Part shown: piece after piece, positions 48,805 to 59,684 of the stretch
How positions within the stretch are numbered: the stretch's first letter is position 1
Layout: each line of letters opens with the position of its first letter
Assembly: GCA_026874595.1 (NCBI GenBank)
Contig: CM049309.1
Span: 46,592,079-46,656,078 of the forward strand
DNA: 64,000 bases
DNA from: Sipunculus nudus
Taxonomy: Eukaryota > Annelida > Sipuncula > Golfingiida > Sipunculidae
Direction of reading: 5' to 3'
Notes under the pieces: generated by a model
Databases searched by the model: none
What the model was told of the DNA's origin: nothing
What the model saw: only the letters and a program-made list of their open reading frames with translations
Translations under genes and position numbers: made by a program

Positions 48805-51800
48805 ATGATAATGGAAGAAATTAAAGAAGCAAGCTGGAGTTTACCAGATGATATACATGCTTATGTAGAGGAAATACTGGAGCTGTTGGCAAAACATTCA
48901 TGGATCTATGATTTCCAGTTGACTAAGTTCTTTTTGGACAAAGTGTGGGAAAACATACCAGAGGAGGTGGGTGATCTTGGTTCATTTTTCATTACAATGT
49001 ATATTTTTCATATATATTCAAAATTGCAGTGTTACATTAGGTAGTTTATTTTAAAATTTACCTGTCCTTGTAAGCTTTCTGAAATATATATTTGGTGAAA
49101 TAGGTCTTTAATGATCACTGAAAATGACATGACTCTTAGCTGTCACTTGAAAAGCTTTATTTGTGTCATCAACAAAGTGTTGTCAGTAGGACTAACAGCA
49201 AAGGAGAGCGAACAATATAAGATTTTTAACCAGTGTGTATCACCACAGAGCCTCCCCTATGAGCCCCTATGGCAGGAGAGTTCTATATAGGTTACTCTTC
49301 ACAGTTCCAGACAGTTACCACCAGTGAATATGTTTACACACTCCGGGCAGTCAGGGGCATGGTGAATCACTCACTTTGTGCTCACAATAAAAATATTCTG
49401 ATAAGGCAAAAATAAAATGGTTTGGTTCTCATTGAGGGCAGGCAATTTTTTTTTATCTTTTTTGTATGTTTCTTTAAAATGTCATATGATCAGGGAATTT
49501 AAGCATGATAATAACAGAATTTTTTGCTTAACAGTTAAAAGCACTACATAACAAAGGAAATCTTTTCAAATTTATATTATTTAATCTTTTTGAAAGATGA
49601 AAATCTAATAAAAATTTTTGATGCAGGGGGTTATTAATTGACACAGGCAGTGCCTGAAAACCATACTTTTTTTGGCCTTACTTGAACACTATTGTTTGCT
49701 TCATTTAGAATTATGTTTGTGAAAACAGTCTTAAATTCTTATTTTCTGTTTTAATGGAATGATCTTTAAAATTGTATTTCAGTGGAATGCTGCACTGTAT
49801 AGCATGACATTTGATGGACCTAATGGGATTCCATACGGTATTTTGCAGGTAAGTGTAACAGTATTGGTAGCCTGGTGACTACCGGTAGTTGAGTATCTGG
49901 AGAAAAAGGATATGTCTCAGTAAAACTAACTGGTTCATGTACTGATTAGTGGAGTGGTCTGTTTATTGTGTTCCAGGCTTACCTCTGTCTTCACTTGTTA
50001 TGGCTATATAGCTTACACATTCAATTAAATGATTATGATTAATTTTTCATTATACATCATTTATATTACCAGTATTTGTGGAGTTCAAGTCACTTGTAAC
50101 ATCTTCTAGATGTCTGAGTACAGTTGATTTACACATCAATATATGTTGATCTGGAAATAATTAATGACTAATTGTGAAAAGGCTCAAGAAATAATGTTGA
50201 ATATTAAGAAGAGGAATATGATATAAAAAAATGTTTTCTAATTAATTAATGATCTAGAAAACAATATGACTTTGATCAATATACATTAAGACCAGGTGTT
50301 TTATTTTGCTAGCACTCTGTAACAAAGATGCTGCAAGTCCCAGAAAATGATATGTGATGGTAAAACAGATTTACAAGGCTCCCTTTTTTTAGCATAATGT
50401 CAAACATTGTCTGTAGCAGCACAAGCTTTTCTGGTTAGTTGAATAATTATTGTTGTAATTTCTATTATGAACATATTCTGTAATGGAAACATAAATTTAT
50501 GTTCTATGTACATTCATGTTTATTTTCAGCCTGATTGGCCAGTGAGTTTAAAGAGTTTTATTACACAAGCTGTTAAACTGGGCAGTTTGCGAGCTAAGCT
50601 TCCTACTCTTGCTGGTACAGAAGTTCCTCAGGGTCTGCGCAGGGGCATGAATCCCAAGAAACAGCATGAGGTTAGCTGTATGGCTGCTGCTGTAAACACA
50701 GTGTGTCAACAGACAGGCTGCAAGGCTGTGGTGGATGTGGGATCTGGGCTGGTCAGTTTAATTGTTTACTATTTGAATTAATATACAGACCTACAGATTA
50801 AATGACCTAATGTTTGTGCCACCAAGGTAAAACAATCTTCCCTAGTGTGCCCTTTTATCCCAAAAACATTTGATTGTGCCGGTTAATATACTAGTACACA
50901 ACCGCGTTCCAAAATCTTGCTTCTTTAGTGTCAACATCACCAAAGTGATGGTAGCAGGTGGCTGTCTATAAGGAAAATTTAGATGGTAACAATCCAAAAC
51001 AATCCTTGATCCATCCTTTGTTCTAGATTTGCAGCAAACCTTACTTTGGTTTTCACATGTCAGTTCCTCACCACCAAACCAAGTTTCATGAAAATTAGGT
51101 CCTCAGTTTTGCCTAATCCTGCTGACAAACAAACCAGCAAACAAACAGACACAGTGGAAGACATAATAAGATGGTAACAATCCAAAACAATCCTTGATCC
51201 ATCCTTTGTTCTAGATTTGCAGCAAACCTTACTTTGGTTTTCACATGTCAGTTCCTCACCACCAAACCAAGTTTCATGAAAATTAGGTCCTCAGTTTTGC
51301 CTAATCCTGCTGACAAACAAACCAGCAAACAAACAGACACAGTGGAAGACATAATAAACTCCCTCAAAGATATTTAATTTTGTTGTCACCTGAATGCATA
51401 ACTAATCTTAATATTCCTGTTCAGTGCAAACCAAATTTATGTTGGGTACCTTTCATTGTTGTTTTTTGAAACATAGCAAATGTAAACTTTCATTTTTATT
51501 TGTAATAATTATGCTCCAGTTAATACTGGACAAGATACATTGTGTTATAATGTTGTTTTTGAGTCTGAGAATGTGATGAGACATCAGGTTGTCTGGATGA
51601 TGTTGTGTATAACATAATTTTACCTAAAAATGTCTGCAAGTGCTTAGTAAAAGCAACAGAGCTTCTTTATTTTATATTCAGAATTTGAAATTTATATTGG
51701 AGTGAATCATGAATTAGCATTTGATTATATTAAGAAAAATTTCTATGAATATCTGCAGATATCCTGTTTTTATGAACACATTTTATACTTGCAGGGGTAT

Positions 51801-54800
51801 TTAGGGCATGTTTTAGCTAACATGTATGGCTGTCATGTTGTTGGTCTGGAAAGTGAGGACATGCGAGTCCATTCAGCTGATGCAAGAATACAGGCCATTC
51901 AAGGTATCTATCCTAGACTAAAGTGTATCATGTAATATTCCTATACATTTACATCTAATAATAGATCTTGTAAAAGTCAAAGAGTTTAACTCTTACTGAT
52001 TAACTTTTTATGATATGCTGTGCATGTGTTTTAAACATGACCTCAGAGAGTATACTGGCTGCCTATTCTATGACTTACAGTAAGTGTGATATTATTTGTA
52101 TCTGCCTAAACAAAGTTTCGGCCTGACATTTTGCATGAGTATAGATCTTACGTAGTTCTACAGCCTATACAAATTTTGATGACCCAACTTACAACCATTT
52201 TTGTAAGGTGTCCATCTGTTCATCTGCTTGGGGTAAAAATCACTCATATCTCAGCAGTGGTTTGACTTATCCACTTGAAATTTTGCATATGTGTACATCT
52301 TGGATAGCTTTCTTTTAAAAAAGGTGGTGCCACCTACAGTCATGTTTACATAGCAGACATACATGCTAATTCGCGACACATCTCACTCTAGTTCCCCTAT
52401 CCACTCAATCCATGCCCTCACTTCACATGTCCCACTCTGATTTTGGCAGATGCACATAGTTGCTTGTCAACTACCCGTATTCTAGTTTTATCTTGTGTGC
52501 TACATGATTCTTATTTCAGCTTCCTATGATATATAAATTTATAACATATATAACATTTGATAAATGTAATGTTTACCATAGTGTAAGTAATGCTCATAAT
52601 TTTAGGGATATTTTTATGTGACCTGTAGCAAAAAATATAGTTCATGCTTCAAATATTTTGACAGATTTGAAATTAACATCCTGATTGTATTTATCTTCCT
52701 GATAAAAAAAATGTATTCATGGCCCCTCAGCCCTCTTCATTTATAGATTGGAGTCTGCATGATATATCACTGTATAAATAATTAATTGCATTATTGTTGC
52801 ACAACTGATTAACATATACATCTATTGTTTCCTCAGACTCTGGACCAGGGAGGATGAAGAGCATGAAGATGAGGCTAGCTGACGATGATAAGACCCTGGA
52901 ATCATTCACATCTTTTCTACAGGATCCATTCTTTACACAAAATAAGGATCAGGCCTGGTCTTTGAATAGTGCATATTCCAAGTCACAGGAGAGACAGTCA
53001 GTTTTACCTAATTCTACAGCAATGCACAAGTTTGCATCATCAGCTGTAGCTACTCACACAGCACTGGGTCCTAAAGCAGCTGTTGGTTTAAGGACTACAC
53101 AAGGCTGCTCTGATGGAGCATGTATAGTAGCAGCTGACAGGACTAAAGACTTAAGGACAGCAGGAGATAGCAAAGATGATAGATGTTTATCAGAAACTGG
53201 TGGTTTAAACCCAAGTTCTCAAGAGTGCAGGAATACAGTTGAGTCCACGGAAACAGTTATGATAGCATCTCAGGGTCTCACACATTCACAGTCAAGGATT
53301 ACAGAAATTAAAGAGAGGGGCACTGATTTTAATACTGAGCAAGTAAGTACTGTGGATGATTCGCTAAAAAGAAACACAGATGACACTTATTTAAAAACTG
53401 AACAGTTAGAGACAGCAGCAGGTGAAAAACAAGGCCAACAGCAAACCATGATTGAAAACTTAAGGACTAAAAAGTCATTAGCCACCACAGGTGCTCACCA
53501 AGTTGAAGGTGTAGCAGTAAAAGTTGGCCATCAGATCAGACCACATAGTGAAAGTTTATCCTGTAACCACATGTCTGCACTGAATGAACAGCAGAAAACA
53601 GAGACATCTAAAAGCTGTGATGAACTGACCACAGTACAACATAAATTGCCATCCTTTAACTGTAGCAAGGAGGCAGAGCAAGAAATGGGGGTCTGTCTTG
53701 TTGGCCTCCATGCCTGTGGTGATTTGACTCCTGTTATTTTACGGCTCTACCACCAGGTGGCAGGTGTGCATGGGCTTGTGTTGATCAGCTGTTGCTATCA
53801 CAGGATGGCTATCACAGGTAGGTACCTTATCATTAAGGCTGTATTACTATACATTAACTCACTGTGATAGTACAATCTTGACACAGGAAAATATTTTGAA
53901 TGAATATTGATGTCTAATTATGTGAAATTGGTATTGATAAATATATTTGTATACCAATAAAGCTATTAAATCTGAATCCAAGCAAGCACATTTTATGTTT
54001 GTCGTTAATGGTGCTTGACTACTTATCTACAGAAACAGTATGATATTAAACAATATATTCTTAATTACTTTTAATTTTACTCTCTGAAATTAGCATTTAA
54101 CATTATTAGTTTCTCCATTCAAACACTATAATTTTAATTCTCTGAAGTGTTGGGTTAGGGTTAGGTCTCAAGGCACGGGTCTGTTGGTCTCATTCTCAGA
54201 CTCAAAATTATTTTCAGTGATTCTGACTTCTAGTCTCAATGACTAGGCCAGCTAAAGCTGTGTTTCCACTTGTTCAGACACAGATACAGACATGGATACA
54301 GTTGGAACAAAAATTTGATCAAATATAAGGAGTGATTCCACTTGTATGGACACAGATATTGCACCATATAGAGCAATTTCAGAACTCCCCCTGTATGGCT
54401 CCAAATGGATATACCCACATTGATGTCATATTTCAGGAAAACACCACAGCCATGTGCTCTCAAGTGTATATAATTTGTATTTTATCAGTACTTCTTCACC
54501 AAATGACCATATATATAGTTATATATATATATCAATACAGATATTCAGGCCAGGAAACAAAGAGGTGCATTATCGTCATCCTAGACTTGTGCATATATAT
54601 AGAGAGAGAGAGGGAGCGAGAGAGAGAGTGGAAACACAGCTTAAGGCTGGCTCAAGGCCACTGATGTTTCAGTAGATTTCTAAACATTGGTTTGTAAATT
54701 AAATTAAGGTTGCATGGACTCTGTCCTGGATGGTGGCCTCAGAGTTTAGCGACTTCCATCAGACTGGTCTTGAAAGGTGGTGACACTGCTGCAACGCTTT

Positions 54801-56945
54801 TATATATCGAGTAAAAACATAATGATATACTGTTTCTTTTTCTGACAAATTGCAGATGGGAAGTTCAAGGAGTTTCCACTCAGTGAATGCATCAGGAGCA
54901 AGTTGTCTGTTGTGCAGGAGAAGTACCAGGATTGGGCTTTAGGAACATGTGCATTTCGATTGGCTGCTCAAGAAACTAGGTCACGGTGGAAGGACCAATC
55001 AGAGGAAGACCATGAAGATCATGTACGACATGTGACTTACAGAGGTCTGCTGGAGGTTGTCATGGCAACAGGTATGATACAGTTTGTGATTTTGTGATAT
55101 AGTAAGCCTGACAAATTATAAAATTATCTCTATTAATTTCACTTAAAAGGAACATTTCTACAGAGATTATCAAGAATTATTTGAATTAACCTAATTAAAG
55201 TTAGCAGATCAGAAAAGACTTTTAAAGAGGATTGAAATGATTGAATTGATGATAATATTTCAGATTTCTACATGTTTACTCTGATTTAGGCAGGAAGTGA
55301 GACCTTAACTAAAAGAAAATATGTTGAATAAATAAGAAAATTAAAGAAATTTGCAAAAGCTTTAATAATAGTAATAAATGGAGATAAATGACTGAGGCCA
55401 CTTACTAGAAACAGAAAGGTAAATAAAAATAGGAAGAATATAGAAAAGAATATAAGTACAAGACACAAAAGGAAATTATTAACACTTATACAAACTACAT
55501 GAATATTTAAAACTACATGAATATTTAATCAGTTATCCAGATATTCCATGAATTTCATAATTATGATTTTCACATGTCACATTAAGTGACCAGAAAGGCT
55601 GATGTTCTTGGTCATATTAGGTATTGAAATGGAGAAGAGTAAAAGAAAGACAGCTCTTCCAAAAGACTATGAGACATTTGACAAGTACTGTGAAGCAATC
55701 TCTCAGAGGGTAAAGTTCAAAGGTCAGTTCAGGTAGCCAGCTGGTAACCTTACAATCATGTATCTAGCAATTATTTATATATGAAACCTTTGGTATATTA
55801 ATGGTTTCTGGTATTTAAAAAATGAGAAGCATTCTTGTATTCCAGTATAAATCACCTCATAAATTGTAATGACAGTTTTACTGGGGTTTTGACTGGTTTT
55901 GGCAGTAGCAGTGACAAAATTATGATATTAAGTGTGGCTTTAGAATATTTACTAATACAAATTTGATATGAGTAATCTTATAAAATCATTAATACTGAGA
56001 GTTTCACAAAGTTACAATGGGCAGGTAGAAAAAAACATGAATGATGCTTCACATACAAATGATGATTGTAAATATTCATAATATGTACTTTATTGATGAC
56101 TTTTGCCTTTTAGGAACATCTTCTTGTGAGGTGAAGGTTAGATTACAGAAAGCACACAAGGAGTTTGAGCCTTTTATTTCCTATGTTGAACCAATCACGG
56201 TTAGTATAAAGAAGGTAGGATTACTACTGGTAACAATCTATTAAGAAAAGACAATTTTGTGAATTTGTATTATTAGAATCCTTTCTTGTTTTGGACTAAC
56301 TATATCCTTAACACATGTCAAAATTAACAAGTCTTGTTAACATGAAGAAACAAGGGCAAAAAAATGGAAGCTTTTCAGTGTTTGCAATCACAGTCATTTA
56401 AATTACATTTAGTTCACAGAACCTAAGGCTACATTTGGTAAAGCCAACCAAAGTATCTGTTTTAAAGGGCTAAACTTATTAAGAATGCCTGTGGAAAAAG
56501 AGCATCATGGTGTACCAGTATTACTGGCAGACTGTAATGGTATCATTCCAGCATAAGGGTGTGTTTATTTGCTGCTAAACATGGACAAATTCTGTTTAAA
56601 TGAATGATGTTACTGTAGTCCAGCTGATTCAGAAATAAATGGCAGTTTAGGTATTGTTACACAGTTTATATAAAGAAAATTATATTTTTGCAATCTTTAC
56701 ACTGATTCTGTAAGTTAATACAATATGATATATTTGTTATGTATATTCTTTATATTTTGCAAGTTTTATCCTTTTTGCAGGCTCTACAGGTTTTACTTCA
56801 GCCAGTACTGGAGACACTGATTATCCTGGACCGTGTGCTGTACCTCAGGGAGCTTGGTCACCAGGCATTCGCTGTTCCTTTATTTGATGAAAATCTGTCA
56901 CCCAGAAACATTGCCATTATAGCATGTAAAGGAGGCCAGACATAA
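48805..56945 (+). CDS. METTL25: METTL25-family methyltransferase, complete coding region
   Basis: Nine coding exons join in frame: 48805-48966, 49783-49848, 50530-50751, 51795-51903, 52837-53817, 54856-55071, 55621-55722, 56114-56199 (or to 56214) and 56781-56945, giving 702 (or 707) aa; human METTL25 has about 603. The N-terminal part has WENIPEEWNAAL, then RGMNPKKQHEV, and the SAM-binding loop VVDVGSGLGYLG (143-154; Asp145, Gly147, Gly149, Gly151). Exon 5 (981 bp) adds about 280 Ser/Thr/Gln/Glu-rich residues before GLHACGDL (about 476-483) and SCCYHRM (about 504-510). The C-terminus has LETLIILDRVLYL and LSPRNIAIIACK. These blocks are shared by METTL25 and METTL25B/RRNAD1; the GYLG...GCHVVGLES stretch and the insert position favour METTL25. 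The substrate is unknown. ATG 48805 follows an in-frame stop at 48781 and an acceptor at 48770, so a 5' non-coding exon is expected. ATG 48811 is an alternative start. Confidence 0.88.
50983..51357 (+). repeat. 188-bp tandem duplication in METTL25 intron 3
   Basis: Two copies with a 188-bp offset, 50983-51170 and 51171-51357, both starting atggtaacaatccaaaacaa and ending cagtggaagacataataa. I see no difference between copies. The unit itself contains a dispersed-repeat phrase (gctgacaaacaaaccagcaa). Confidence 0.92.
52100..52500 (+). mobile_element. Second sense copy of the 21840-22995 element family
   Basis: Two units are present (cggcctgacattttgcatga; ccacttgaaattttgcatat), with aaggtggtgccacctacagt. 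The right end (gattttggcagatgcacata, gttgcttgtcaactacccgt, attctagtttta) parallels the right end at 22945-22995. It lies in METTL25 intron 4. Confidence 0.6.
54247..54651. mobile_element. ~405-bp MITE with TAAGCTGTGTTTCCAC termini
   Basis: The left end gccagctaaagctgtgtttc and following cacttg mirror the right end gtggaaacacagcttaagg with ctggc. A (GA)n tract of about 28 bp lies just inside the right end. The interior contains further tandem phrases (ttccacttgttcagacacag; ttccacttgtatggacacag). No ORF of a known family. It lies in METTL25 intron 5. A related element is at 61750-62000. Confidence 0.65.
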
Positions 56946-56958
56946 CGTCACTGTGTCA

Positions 56959-56964
56959 AATAAA
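56959..56964 (+). terminator. Proximal polyadenylation signal, METTL25
   Basis: AATAAA 14 bases after the METTL25 stop codon; its use would leave a very short 3' UTR. Confidence 0.4.
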
Positions 56965-57494
56965 AGAAAGGTCCATGTTCTACATTCAGAGAAAGATGTG
57001 GCATTCAAAAATATGGAGAGACTAGTGATTGCATGAAAATGTATTGTAAGGCAGTACTTGGAATATTGAATATTGAATACCTTACTTATTGCCTTGAATA
57101 CAGATTAAGATCATATTAATCCAAAGTGAACAAATAAGACATAAAAAACATGCATCATGGACCATGAGAAGATCTCAAACAGGAATGTGTACTGAAATGT
57201 CAAGGACTCTTATTCCTATCTGTCTAGTTTTATTCTAGGCTTGAGTTCTTGACTCTGTAGAGGTTTGTACTTCACTGATAAGCCTAATTTTAGTTATGAC
57301 ATTAGTCATACAGAGGACTGTACTGCAGTGACCATCCATCCAGTTGCATTGCAGGTTATCTTATCATTGGGCTGAAATCGGTGAAGAATTTAAACAAAAA
57401 ATTTATGAAGGTAAACACAAATCCAGTCTCTCTGCTGACAGCAACATCCTCCTGCTCCAGCAGGACTAGGCAGTCGGTCACATATGACCAGTTG

Positions 57495-57810
57495 GAGACA
57501 TGCTTGTGTGCAGTCAGCAATTTAACAAACATGCAGGGAGTCTTATCAATATGCAAAGTTATAACTTTCACACATGGTGGGTGTTGTTAGAAAGTACACA
57601 ATCACATCTTATGGGTGGTCTGATTAATTTAAGTAACAGCATAGGACCAACTCTAAGGCTTTATAACCTTCACACATGGTGGGTGTTGTTAGAAAGTACA
57701 CAATCAAATCTTATGGGTGGTCTGATTAATTTAAGTAACAGCATAGGACCAACTCTAAGGCCCTGAGGTGCTGTCAGATTCATCAAAATATTTGCATCCT
57801 TAGCTTCTTA
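57495..57810 (+). repeat. Dispersed repeat with internal 102-bp tandem duplication
   Basis: The outer blocks match 700-965. The central unit is duplicated: 57561-57662 and 57663-57764, both containing cacacatggtgggtgttgtt, tatgggtggtctgattaatt and gcataggaccaactctaagg. The two inner copies differ at a few positions only. It lies in the distal 3' region of METTL25. Confidence 0.85.
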
Positions 57811-57915
57811 TAGAATACAGTGCTCTCATCACTGGAAGGCATGCCATTCTGACATTTAAAGAGACTTTATTTCAGAGGGGAGAAACAGCACTAGTTCCAT
57901 TTCAATTACACACTC

Positions 57916-57921
57916 AATAAA
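57916..57921 (+). terminator. Distal polyadenylation signal, METTL25
   Basis: AATAAA followed about 15 bases later by a T/G-rich run (tttgcattgtctttgttctt), a stronger arrangement than the proximal signal. It would give a 3' UTR of about 1 kb containing the dispersed repeat at 57495-57810. Confidence 0.5.
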
Positions 57922-57944
57922 AGATTCAAGTTTGCATTGTCTTT

Positions 57945-59660
57945 GTTCTTCTTTAAATTGGCAATAAGGTCAGGCTATTTTTAACACTTTGTTTGAAGAT
58001 AGGACTGGTCCACTGTTTTGCACTCAAGCTCAGGGCTGAAATACCAAGCTATCTCAGGGACTCTAACGGCACCCACATGTTTTTGAAAATATACAGCCAT
58101 AACAGTACTTGTCTGGAACATTTTTACATGATCTTTTTACATGATCTTATTATCCCTTGCTAATTATAAGGAAATAATGTATTGCATATATGATAAATAA
58201 AAATCCACAAAAATGTACAAATTTTATTACAAAAGTGTTCATACATACATTATAGCCTTTAGCATATGTGGTATAAAAGGGTACAACCACTCCAGAAGGT
58301 ATATTACGTCAAGACATACCATATAAATATAATAAATACATTTTATTGGAATTTAAAAGCATTGGTCATTTGATAAAACATTTTACATAAAGACAAAATA
58401 ACAACACTTTCATGATTTAGTCAAAGTGTCCTGTATAACCTTAAACAAGGTTTATTTAGGTTTAAACCTGTCAAACATGTTGTAAAATAGACTATGCAGT
58501 AAATAAATATATATAAAATGGTAAAATTGTGAGAATCAGATTACAGTACAGTATTTATTAGTCATATGACACCGATGTATCTATATTAAGAAAATCATAA
58601 AATAATTAGATTTATTAATCCTGAAGAACTGTAGGCTGGATAACATCCAAATATCTGTTTTCATGTTACCGCTGTAAAAATCTAAACAACATCCACTATA
58701 TATGAAAGAAGTTTAATGACATTTAAGATAGTGTTTTTTGGTTTAGATGCAATACTGATAAGAAAATTGTATTATTTTCCTTATGTGCAAAAGTGATAAA
58801 CCCTTGACAAGGTATATTTGTGAATCACACATGATTCTTTAATGTAAATTGAGATTTAACTCGAGGAAAGTGACAGTCACGCAAGCCCATGTAATTTGGT
58901 GAATAAATTAAAGTCTGCCTTATTCCCATTTGATATGGGGAAGAGATGGTAAACAGTGTGTTTCTATCATACAATGTGCCTGATATTGGTGGGGAAAGGG
59001 GCTCAGCTTTTTTTTTTATGTCCCAGTGCCTCGACAACAGTAACAGCCTACATTTCATTGTATACTGACAGACAAAATCACTGAAATATGACCTTCCGGT
59101 AGTTCTATATAATATAATGCACAGAACCAAAATTTATCTAACTTATACCAGCAGAGTGCCCCTGTTATCATTTTGTCTTTTTTCAACACAAACATTATGA
59201 CATTTAAGAGTGATTTCCTGAGATTTCAAGTATATCCTAAAAAATAAATTATCAACAGATCTGAGTACATATACTCTGTTTCAAAATACCTGTCCACCTG
59301 TTTTTAACAATATTTCTTTAAATATTATTTCATTGGTAACTAAAATATAGCGGTCATCACTGGAGATAGTTTGGGAATTATAAGAAATGAATATTAAGTA
59401 AATATATATAAAAATACCAAGGCTTCATATAAAGTTCCTAGTCATGTTTAACAGTAGGATATTTGTTTTGTTAACAAATCTATTCTGTGACTTCTATCAT
59501 ATTTCATTTTAGATTTACTACAAAGGAAAGTATTACTTTGCTTCCACTTATACACCATAGTTCTCTGTTCTGTGGCCTTGGCAAAAAAAAAGGATAAGCT
59601 ATTTGTTCATTTTACTAACCTTCTCAAAGAATGAACAGGTGGTCAGGGATACTGTAACAG
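57945..59660. other. Region between convergent METTL25 and TCEANC2 genes
   Basis: No gene recognised. AT-rich, with several possible minus-strand polyadenylation hexamers, so part of it may be TCEANC2 3' UTR. No repeat family from elsewhere in the window is evident. Confidence 0.4.
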
Positions 59661-59662
59661 AG

Positions 59663-59668
59663 TTTATT
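59663..59668 (-). terminator. Proximal polyadenylation signal, TCEANC2
   Basis: On the minus strand AATAAA lies about 16 bases after the TCEANC2 stop codon and is followed by ctctgttacagtatccctga. Distal signals further left may also be used. Confidence 0.4.
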
Positions 59669-59684
59669 AACAATCCTGCTGCTA

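Noticed and set aside
51900-51914. Possible U12-type donor (GTATCTATCC) after METTL25 exon 4
   Set aside because: It does not match the strict GTATCCTT consensus, and the next acceptor is an ordinary pyrimidine-rich one.
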